Below, in pieces: positions 12,514 through 64,000 of a stretch of DNA of 64,000 nucleotides. The position numbers and the translations under genes were made by a program. The notes beneath the pieces were generated by a model. The model saw only the letters and a list, made by a program, of their open reading frames with translations, was not told where the DNA came from and did no database searches. The stretch comes from Zeus faber (taxonomy: Eukaryota; Chordata; Actinopteri; Zeiformes; Zeidae), in NCBI GenBank assembly GCA_960531495.1, contig OY482863.1, forward strand, positions 8,838,000 to 8,901,999. Direction: 5' to 3'. Numbering within the stretch: position 1 is the stretch's first letter; each line of letters begins with the position of its first letter.

Positions 12514-13245
12514 CTGAAGGGAAACATGGTTGTACAGTAATAGTTAGCAAAAATAAATAAATTGAAAACTCTTTTGCTCGTATCCTACTTTGAGCATTTA
12601 CTCAGCATCACAGGCTTATCACGTGTGACATAAGGCGTTTTCAAAGGAAGGAACTTTTTCAAGAACTTTTAGAGAAACAGGCCCTTTTTTTTGTGTGTGT
12701 CCGCACTGCAGGAAGTACGAACAATCGTGGTTCTTAGAACGCCATGTTGAGGGACTTTTTTTTTAATCTCCTACTCCAGGGCAGGGACTAATTGGCACAA
12801 GAGGAACCTTCAGTGACGTAAGTGCGCGGTCATTGGTCCAGACCCAAGCCCACGATCCCTCGCCGGTCCCTCGGACTGAGTACGGTCCACCCAGTCGGGC
12901 TGCATCGCTCTGGGCGGGGACCAGCCCACGTAAACCCGGCGGTAATAAAAAAGAAAGGAAGTTGTGTTGAAACCCCGATACGCTCAGGTCACTTCAGTGT
13001 CACGCCAGCGTTTCTGCTGCCGGTCCGAATGCAACCAGAGAAAAAACCCTTGACGGAATCTAGTTCTTGAGGGACCTGCCCAGTTCCTAGTTCCCCTCAG
13101 GGAGTCCCCAGAACTGTTTGGTCCTGTATTTGCCTATTCTTTGCCAGTGATTGAGAGTGCAACAAGAAAAGGGATGGACAATAACCAATGCAAAAAATAA
13201 AAAGGATGCATTTTTGCATGCATCCTGCAGTAGTCTCTAAATATC
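12514..13245. other. Non-coding stretch upstream of the first certain dnah8 exon
   Basis: No exon found. 12640-13130 looks repetitive: an AGGAACTTTTTCAAGAACTTTT block at the left and a TTCTTGAGGGACCTGCCCAGTTCC block at the right suggest a degenerate DNA transposon. A CRE-like TGACGTAA at 12813-12820, next to GGTCATTGG, could be a promoter element, but it lies inside the repeat-like stretch. Confidence 0.35.
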
Positions 13246-13255
13246 TCAGTATTCA

Positions 13256-13503
13256 TATACCAGTTTTTCCTTCAATGTCTCTTGCGTAGCACAGCTTCCA
13301 GTCCGGACAAACTTGCTTGATTTTCGAATGACATGATCTTGGTCCATCAAGCCATCTAGAAAATGGGCCGCATCTGTGTGCGTAGTTCCACTCATTTTTT
13401 CGAGTGTTAATAAGTAAAACTGTGCACTTGTGTTTAAGAGACTTGGGTCTTTGGTGTAAACGTGGGCCCGCGCTGCCAAACGCTCCACTTTATAGTTGCC
13501 GAT
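13256..13503 (-). CDS. Candidate coding exon, unidentified
   Basis: Open frame after a good acceptor (GATGTCACAG|ATC): IGNYKVERLAARAHVYTKDP, LLNTSAQFYLLTLEKMSGTT, HTDAAHFLDGLMDQDHVI and FVRTGSCATQETLKEKL. It ends either at donor CTG|GTATAT (13255) or, without splicing, at a TGA six residues further on (13246-13248). The phase-0 donor would join in frame to [13 protein letters not shown] of the first certain dnah8 exon, so it may be a dnah8 N-terminal extension; otherwise it is the end of another gene. I do not recognise the sequence. Confidence 0.35.
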
Positions 13504-13904
13504 CTGTGACATCACAACAACAATCACATGATGAATCACATGTTTGGCGGGGGCTATATGGGGAATTCCCCTAATGTGTTTACATGTGTTTCCATAACGA
13601 CCGGATTTCTCTGCCACACTGAAAATGTTGGCACCTGAAATGTTTCCACTAAGTCGTAGCCTGCTACACAGTAGTTTGCTTCTATGCTACTCAAAAACTG
13701 TGGTGGGAGTAGCGCGGCCAACTTTTGTAATAATAGTATTTATAAAATAAGCATCACAGTAGGTGTGCTGTGGTGCCGGCACACTTAATAAATATATAGA
13801 AGGTACACATGAGTATAGTTGGCACATTATGCAGAATGTAACCATTTATTTTATCTTTAGGCAATTCAACTATTTAAAAAAAATAAAGTATATATATATA
13901 TATA

Positions 13905-13935
13905 CATACAGAAGAGCTACTGTAGCACAAATTGT
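13905..13935 (+). mobile_element. 31-bp fragment of a Tc1-like transposase gene
   Basis: ACAGAAGAGCTACTGTAGCACAAATTG-like sequence, identical over about 26 bp to part of the Tc1-like element at 28634-29812 (there 29028-29053). It encodes RRATVAQI, part of the transposase DNA-binding region. It follows a short (TA)n run at 13889-13903. Only this scrap of the element remains. Confidence 0.7.
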
Positions 13936-14267
13936 TAATTTGCCTGCTTAAAATTCACGGATAGAAATGCCAACAATATGATACAGGTGGATGCATAATA
14001 AATGCCTGAAGAATGGCATCAATGCTAAAAAGGAGGATGTTTGTTTAATCCTTCTCTCTGGATCCAAACTCCTCATCTATGCGTCAAGCCCGGAGACTTA
14101 ACCACAGACAGTATTTTGCTCAAGGACCGAGCTGTATTTGGTACGTTGATTCGTACGATGAGTTTAAAGCCCAATGGAATCTGCATTGATGGCTTTTCCT
14201 GCAAAATCATCCGTTTGAAAGTGGCGTTCACAAGCGGAAACCCACATGTCACAGACGGCTACTTTGT

Positions 14268-14310
14268 GGAGGCTGTTGAGCAGACTGACGTTTGTCCTCA
14301 GCTCATCTGG
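14268..14310 (-). CDS. Candidate short exon, unidentified
   Basis: After a good acceptor (AGTTTTACAG|ATC at 14311-14312) the minus strand reads IRPDELRTNVSLLNSLHK, then a possible donor AAA|GTAGCC; without splicing the frame runs about 30 codons further before a stop. The end coordinate is uncertain. It may be in the same transcript as 13256-13503, since both are phase 0. No family was recognised. Confidence 0.22.
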
Positions 14311-14351
14311 GCGGATCTGTAAAACTTGAAATTGTGGTTATCAGAGACATC

Positions 14352-14525
14352 CAAACCTTCCTCCACCGCCATGACATTGACAACAGATCTGGTGATCAGA
14401 GCAATATCCCTGAACCAAGTACTTAAAATCAAAGAATCGAGAGTTGGTGGGGGATCCTGCGCAAAGAGGGAATTGAGTACTGGATACAATTCTTGGGTGA
14501 AATGAAAGACGAAGGCCTGTTTTGT
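14352..14525 (-). CDS. Candidate coding exon, unidentified
   Basis: Open frame after acceptor AACAAAACAG|GCC: AFVFHFTQELYPVLNSLFAQ, then DPPPTLDSLILSTWFRDIAL, then ITRSVVNVMAVEEG. It has the look of an alpha-helical globular protein, but I cannot name it. The donor is not clear (GAAG|GTTTGG near 14353 is possible), and its phase does not match the next candidate exon, which lowers confidence. Confidence 0.25.
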
Positions 14526-14544
14526 TGGTGACCACCTGGACAAA

Positions 14545-17500
14545 TCTCTTGTGCAGCTGAGTTTTCGGAGCGTTATTCGGGTGAGGTTGAAGAAACCCTG
14601 TGGCTTAGGTTAATACCGTATTTGAGCTATCCAAGCGTTATAGCGTTTTTTCACGAAATGCTTCTGGTACGTTTTTTTAAAGCGACAATTTTTAAAAACC
14701 GCGTTCTGGCAGCAGGCCTGGCACCAGGATGAAGTGACTGAGGGGGTGATAAAAATTGCGCGGTGGCCATTAAAAGAAATAAAATTAATAACAATAATAA
14801 TTTAGACATTCAATTAAAATGTATTGATTTAACCATGCGATAGCCTAAGGAAGACTAAATAACAACAATATAAGGCTACTGTTTCAAAATCAAAGAATAC
14901 ATTTATTAAATCAGAGCAGCTCATGAAACAGCAGCTCATCTCGACCAATCGTTTAATTGTTTTCGCTGTTTTTTTCCGACGACACATAACGTTTAAACAG
15001 AGGGCGCCGTGTGGCACTATCTTCCATCGGTTTGTTTGAATCAGTGTTTAAAACATGGTATTTGCTCCCATTCAGACAGATCTCTCTGCCAATAAAGGTG
15101 TTTGTGACACGGTTCAACATCTGCATCTCCATGGCTGAATTACCTTCACATCTTCATCTTGAGGGACGGTGCTGTCACTGCTATTTAAAAAAAAAAAAAA
15201 TCTAGTCTCTAAGCAGAGACAGACCCTTAAAAAACTGAATGAAAAAACTGAAATAGAACTGACATGTTACCTATGACCTCACTCAATATTTGATGTGAGT
15301 TTTGCAGAGAGGTAGATTGAGTAGGCCTCTGAATATGTATTTGATTGGAATGATTTGATTGTAGCCTCATGATAACGGTTTGGGTAAATGACAGCTTTGG
15401 CCACGTGCACGTTCTGTTTTATTCATTTTTGAATCAAAATCAATCTTTCTTGATTTATATTCATCGGAGTTGTCAGGTGATTCTAACATTACTCCTGATC
15501 ATATGACGTGGTAGCCTCTATAAGGGGCTTTAGTATGACACACATTGTATACTCTGAGTAAGGCCAATAAAAACATAATCTCATTAAGACTGAAACTCAA
15601 TATCTATTTGATTAGTCTCTCAACCTTTCTCTGTTTGTTTGTTAATTCATTTTAGGAAGACCTGGGGAAGATCGAGGCAGTGTGGACCCCGTGTCTTTGC
15701 TTGTATCTTTGTTATGTTTGCTTATAATGTATGAAATGAGAGATCCAATTCTTATCATGAAGAGCTGCTGGTGATGCCACCTGCCTCCCTCTGCCTGCGG
15801 TTGTCCTCGTCTCGTCGGGCCGAAGCTCCCTTGGACATGACCATCGAATCCAAGGGGGGGATATGTAGCGAGGCCCCCTTTTTGGTTCTTGAGTTTGTTA
15901 AGTGAGAATCCCACTGACGTTTGGATCCTGCCGGACCGTCTCCTCTGTAATCCCTCTTGCAGAGATTTCTTCCACAATTTCATCTTCAATTCCACGGCCG
16001 AAACAGAAACAGCAGCAAGGAGTCCTTCTATCGCCCCATTCTATATAATGTACCTGTAAAGGCACAAATGTCATTAAACCAAAATACAACAGCTGTCCAC
16101 ATACAGGAAATATATTGAAAATGATATTATCATAAGCAGAGGCATCGAGGAACCTGCCCTGCTGCGCCGGAGCTGAGCAGCAACAGCAGCAAAGTCCTGC
16201 TGTTCAAAATGATTAAAGATTTAAAAGTCAATGTAAGGTTAAAGGTGGTGTGAAAATGATAAAAGGAAATTGACATATTTATATATATATTTATGATTAT
16301 AATAATAGCAAAATAGTATAATAGTAAAAATAAGTTCTGTTAGGCCCTTAAAAGGCTACACTTTTGTTCACAAACCCCAAGTTCTACTGATATCCAATAT
16401 GACAATATTTACTTAATATAGATGAGAATACAGTGCTCTGAGGGAGATATTGTTGTACATATAACCTGATGATATACTGTATATCAAATGATTATAACAC
16501 TTTAAGGGAAGATGAAGACACCAGTGCTAATGTTGAGCTTTTTCATTTTATTTTCATGTTCCATGTTTAATCACATCACTAACAATTAATCACAATAAAC
16601 ACTTATTTTCAAACAAACAAAAAAACAAAATCCAAAATTAATTAATAAAAAAAAAAAATCTAAATATGACAGAATTCTGCAAATAACTTAGTAGGTCTAC
16701 CTTACACATCCCACAGGCGTTATTAATTAGTAGTACGTTGGCATGTTGGATACAGGTTGGCCTACTTAATGTACGCCAAAGCAAAAGATGCGGTTTTACA
16801 ATAATCCTGGGTTAAGCATTTATTATAGAAGCCGAATCTGAAAGCAGTAGGTTTTCTTAACCCCAAACAAGGATCGGTTGGATGAGGACGTCACTGACTG
16901 AACGGCCAATGCCAATTTATGTACTGGGGACTGACTAAAAGGCCGTTCCATTCAACATGTTTATACTGTCTGTTACCATGCTATATTTAATAATTCATAT
17001 GGACCTCCAGAGGTTGCCATATCCTGTAATGTTGAGAGCACCTCTAAGCTTTTCAGCAAGTCTAAATGTTATTTTCAACTCTTAAGACTGGGGTTGCACA
17101 CTTGTTTTAAAGGGCTGAGTCGGCCTTGTTACACAGGGTAGATGCAACTAGCCGCGGAGGATTTCTGGAATATTATTCAACAATGAGAGTTAAGCATGCG
17201 TTATTTTAACTTTGTTTTTTTTTGTTCAAATCCAAATCAAAATCAAAATCACGGCAGGCAATTTGTCAGACAAAATTGCCCAACTTTGCTCCAAGTGCAC
17301 CTTTTCAAACTCAACCACCGAAAGGCTACTGGAGCACAATGATAAATACAAATAGAAAAGTGTCTTTAGTATATTACATCTCAAAAGACATACTTTCACT
17401 TCAGCGGCCTCTCTCTTACAAAGAAGGCAGACTTGCTCAATAATAATAATTTTGTCGAAATAATAACCATAACAATTATAATCAGAATAGTCATAGTAAA

Positions 17501-18900
17501 ACACTTCCTACCATTAAAAACTTGTAAGTTACACGGACATAAAAGCTAGTCGACAACGCTATGACCGCCCTTATCGCCATTGCTGTTGTGTGTTGTATTT
17601 TGTTCCTAGTGGCAACACAGTACAGAGTGCACATCCAGTAATATATCTATGTACATCCATGTGCAATCTGGGGAGAGAGCTAGAGACGAATAAAACCCCC
17701 CAGGGAAAATAAAGATAGAACATGGACAGGCACGAGGAAAAACTGACTTAGGTGAGAACCACCGGCTGAAGCAAAGCCATTTCGATGCTGGATTGGACCG
17801 AAAGCCTTCCCGCGTGTTTCAAAACACAAAAACTCCTTCAAATCCAGAAAAGGTATTGCCCATGTTGGCATCGAAACATTTTGCTCTGTGTTTCTCTGGT
17901 TTGGCTCTGCTACTTATAGCTCCAATATAAAGAGAACTTCCTCTGCTGCGACCCGAAACAAACAATAGTTCGGAAGAAAACGGGGAGGCCGATGTGATTT
18001 GCTTCGATCAAGTAATTCAGGGTCCGATCCCACAAAACACAACCACCCCCCCACAGTGATCCTTCTTTGATATACTCGAGCATTAAGGTGCATCTGATGT
18101 CTTTTATGACTCTCCTTTTCAAAAACGTAATTTAAAATCTTATTTCTGATCGATATAGTCTTTTATCGCGTTGTTCAGGCCCTCGCGCGCGTTCAAGAGT
18201 GTGATGATTGAAATTGCAGTAATACATAACACGTAACCTAGAACTCGTGTAACTTAACCGTTGCAGTGCTACAGGCAGATGCTGCTTTCGATGAGCGCTG
18301 CATGTCTGTTAAAACGTTCCGACGCAATCACACCTCATGGTTAAAAACGGAGTCCTGGTAAATTGTATTCTTCCCAAAAAGGAGATGGTGTCTCCTGTGT
18401 TGCATATGCACGGACTTCCTCCCCTTCTGCCTGGGTACTATAAGCAAAGCTGGGCCAAAAGCAATGACGCAGTAATAGCTGAGAAGGGGATACTGATACA
18501 GATGAATGCCTATTAATGTGCCCATCAATTGTGATTTCCATCGATGATCCTTTAATGCGTCGCCGCTCTCGGCTTATCCACAGGATCCTTCACAAATTTG
18601 TGTCAAATAGCAAAATAAATACCAAAGCATGAAAAGGTGAAACCGTTTTCCACCAAACCGTCATCCTGCCTGTTGAAATTTGAACAAGGAAACAAAAGCC
18701 ATACGGACTGACTGACTAGCGTTCCCCCGAGGATAGAGATACAGTACTAAACACTAACACTGCGAGTAATAATGCACACATGGCTTTCAGCTAGGGGCAT
18801 TACTGTATATTACTGTTTATTATATCATCTGGCCATGCATTGTAAAGGCAACGCTACAAGAAAAGATGAAACCTGGCGTGTTCCAGAGCCCACAGCCTGG
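14545..18900. other. Intergenic stretch without confirmed genes
   Basis: AT-rich DNA. 15480-15600 contains GGCCTCTATAAGGGGC-like and GGCCAATAAAAAC motifs that could come from an LTR promoter and poly(A) region, and 15640-15900 may be more of the same element, but I found no matching ends or duplication. A (TATA)n run lies at 16278-16291. No exon with convincing splice sites was found between 14.6 and 18.9 kb. Confidence 0.4.
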
Positions 18901-18939
18901 CGAGGAATCTAACCTATGCGTAGTGTTTCCAGTTAAAGC

Positions 18940-19800
18940 TTGTGTTCAGGAAACTGCCAAATAAAAAAAAATTCTCCCAACCGTCATTCAAAAACCAGAA
19001 GCCAGACAAACAACACGTCCACGCACACTTACTGGAACAATTCCATCGACAGTATCTCCCTGTCGCCACAGCGACACCGCGTTGCCTTCCCCGTGCTCTT
19101 TGTGTCGGGGGCTGCGGTGCCGTCTCTCAGCCTCGCCACACTGAGCTCGGCGGCGTCGACCTGTATTTTCGTGTTTTGCTGCCCGTTTCCGGGGTGAGCG
19201 GGAGCGGAGGCACATGCAGCACACACAGTTCCTTCCACTTCAGACCTCCACCAGACACCTTCCACATCGCCCTCTGGACTGGGTCCTCAACGTAAGATTT
19301 CACATGCGACCAAAGCTCCCCCCTTGTTGGTGTTTTTACCTCTTCCCACTTCATCAGACCTTTTCCATAAACCCATTAACACGCAGCACATCGGCTTGGA
19401 ATGACTCCATGTTGTTCCCCGCGGGCGCTGTAACAACCGGGCAAATCGGTTTCCCAACACAACCGCGCTGTTCGAGTTCGAACAAGCGTATACGGGACAG
19501 ATGCAACAAGGACGTTATTACGAACAGATGAACTACATCTGGGTTCAATGCCCGACCAGCGCCACATCATACGTTGAACACGGCGCTCGATCCTTCATGT
19601 GATGCGTAACCGTCCTCACTTTTGATCGTTTTTCGTTTACCTTACCCAAAACTGTTCAGAGCGGCTGGATGCTGATTGGTCGACGGAAGGCTGCGCCAAT
19701 CGCCTTCCGAGCAACAGGCGACCGTTACATCTCCCGCCTGGCGACTCTCAGATAGAGCCGTTTCGGAACGATGCGTCTAGTGAAATGCACAGCACACGTA
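18940..19800. other. GC-rich stretch with weak coding and promoter signals
   Basis: The minus strand has two suggestive pieces: an ATG in fair context at 19407-19409 followed by MESFQADVLRVNGFMEK and a stop, and an open frame 19127-19354 (GELWSHVKSYVEDPVQRAMW). CCAAT boxes lie at about 19674 (as ATTGG) and 19695. It could be an unannotated first exon, map4 3' UTR or chance. No family was recognised. Confidence 0.2.
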
Positions 19801-20207
19801 GCTGATCGCACTGGCCTGCCACGCCGATTGACGGCCTAAAATGTTACTCTCTGATGACCCGCTTCCACGTCCTTCCCTCCCTCTTAACGCCGTTCCTCTC
19901 ATTCCTGTGCGCTGTTGGTTCGGACAGACCTGTGCGTGTTTCGAGTTTTGACTGCGATCGGCGACACAAAAAAAAGTTCCACTGTATTGCTTTGCACGAG
20001 GAAAATAAAACATACGTAAAGAAGAAGAAAAATAACCAAAAAAAAAAAACACCAGGAAAAACAAAGCATATCAAGTCGGAAAAAAAAAAGAAGAGAACAG
20101 AACACCAAAGTTCATTGTTACACTGTTATTATTCACCCAAACACATCATCACAAACACGGAGAATGAAGACGGTTAAATAGCTTTTAATACAGGTCAAAC
20201 AGACTAC

Positions 20208-20213
20208 TTTATT
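20208..20213 (-). terminator. Possible map4 polyadenylation signal
   Basis: AATAAA on the minus strand, about 980 bp downstream of the map4 stop codon at 21193-21195. It is the first AATAAA I noticed on that strand in a plausible place. It would give a 3' UTR of about 1 kb that contains the (CA)n tract at 20505-20598. Confidence 0.35.
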
Positions 20214-20504
20214 TATGTTTTTTTTTTAGCATTTGCGTTTTGTTTGCCAGCTTGTGTTGTGTGAGTGGTCTGACGGTGAACAGCACGGAGACGGGGCGTG
20301 GCCTATGAGCGCGAGGAGGCAGATTTCAAATGGAGGATGAGCACGTGGTAGAGTCACTGGTTAGTGGGGATGCAGGACACACAGCCTGCCCCCCGGCGTA
20401 GCTTGGACAACGCATGAAACGAGGGCTGTCATCACTGGGGAGGTGAGGGACAGACAGATGATCCACCAGCAAACAGTCTGCCACTGCTCTGTGCACAGGG
20501 AATC

Positions 20505-20519
20505 ACACACACACGCACA

Positions 20520-20598
<79 letters not shown>
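20505..20598. repeat. (CA)n microsatellite
   Basis: About 45 CA units with interruptions at the left. In the predicted map4 3' UTR it reads (UG)n in the transcript. Confidence 0.95.
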
Positions 20599-20600
<2 letters not shown>

Positions 20601-21192
20601 GCCTGGGCGGAAAGCGAACGCCACAGGCATAGAATGCCCGCACAATTTTTTCCTTTTCCGCCACAGGCCTCCGCGGCCAGCCCAGAACTCTGTGTATATA
20701 CAAAGTGAGCTCAGACGGAGAAGCAGGTGGGAAGTGGATGGGGCGGTTCGGGCGGGGCGGTTGGGGGTGGGGGCGGGGGGCAGCGGTAGCCAAGGCGGAG
20801 AGAGGCAGTTGTAGTGTTTTCATTTAATGGAGATGAAGCACAACGATGGTGGGAGGTCACGCATTTAGGGAGGGGTCTCCGGGGTCGGCGTTCCGATGGA
20901 GTCTGACACTGACGGTATATATGTATATTTTAGGGCAAAGGGATCTGACCGCCGGGAGGTAAAGGGGCCGAGTGGCTCGTAAAAGGAGTAAAAGGAAAGT
21001 GGCTCTGGAGAAGGAGCCAGGAAGTCGTTGAGAGTGGTCGGTGGGTGGTGTCGGCAGCGGGAGGACTGTGTAGATGAGGGCCCTCCCCCTCAGGGGGGAG
21101 TCGGGGGGGTGGGGGGGGGGTCAGATGATGACGTCAGCGGCGTGGTCGGTGCGCGAGCGGGCGTTCGTCGCGGGAAGTTGAGCTTGAGAGAC

Positions 21193-64000
<42,808 letters not shown>

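Noticed and set aside
15400..15900. Possible second LTR (CTATAAGGGGC and CCAATAAAAAC motifs)
   Set aside because: No matching TG/CA ends, target duplication or primer-binding site could be found; mentioned only in the intergenic entry.
20503..20823. Long open frames of VCVCVC or THTHTH type at every (CA)n/(TG)n tract (also near 23.2, 42.2, 43.2, 45.2, 47.8, 48.8 and 58.5 kb)
   Set aside because: They are translations of dinucleotide repeats without start context or splice support.

Overview
The window is vertebrate nuclear DNA, almost certainly from a teleost fish. Short exons with consensus splice sites are separated by large introns. There are long (CA)n/(TG)n, (GA)n and tetranucleotide microsatellites, and fish-type mobile DNA: a Tc1-like element, a tRNA-headed SINE, a LINE tail, a Harbinger-type element and several MITEs. 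There is no sign of operons or prokaryotic genes.

Two genes are recognised, both on the minus strand. (1) About 0.3-12.5 kb holds 32 consecutive exons of an axonemal dynein heavy chain of the DNAH5/DNAH8 outer-arm class, closest to DNAH8 as I recall that family. They join in phase into about 1,360 residues: the N-terminal tail (DHC_N1) and the first part of the linker (DHC_N2). The motor domain lies off the left edge. Three possible exons of unknown identity lie just upstream (13.2-14.5 kb). (2) About 21.2-64 kb holds microtubule-associated protein 4 (map4). From right to left it has a Ser/Pro-rich exon running off the right edge, a 446-codon Pro/Ser-rich exon, a Lys/Glu-rich exon, Thr/Ala/Pro-rich basic exons, the four tau-type microtubule-binding repeats (one exon each, with a 20-codon cassette between R1 and R2), an acidic tail and a short last exon with the stop codon. 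All exon phases agree. The 18.4-kb intron between the two right-most exons carries most of the repeats.

Between the two genes (about 14.6-21.2 kb) lie the map4 3' UTR, low-complexity DNA and no gene I could confirm.

The most interesting signals are: a (UG)n tract of about 110 nt directly against the 3' splice site of the map4 R4 exon; a PAM2-like PABP-binding motif in the right-most map4 exon; a solo LTR with a perfect 5-bp target duplication and a separate MITE, each about 20 bp from a dynein 3' splice site; a GC-AG intron in the dynein gene; a Tc1 copy carrying a perfect 21-bp hairpin that looks like a template-switch mutation; a Harbinger-like element that still has an open Myb/SANT-like reading frame; and a DIRS-like fragment apparently nested in a TTAA-type MITE.
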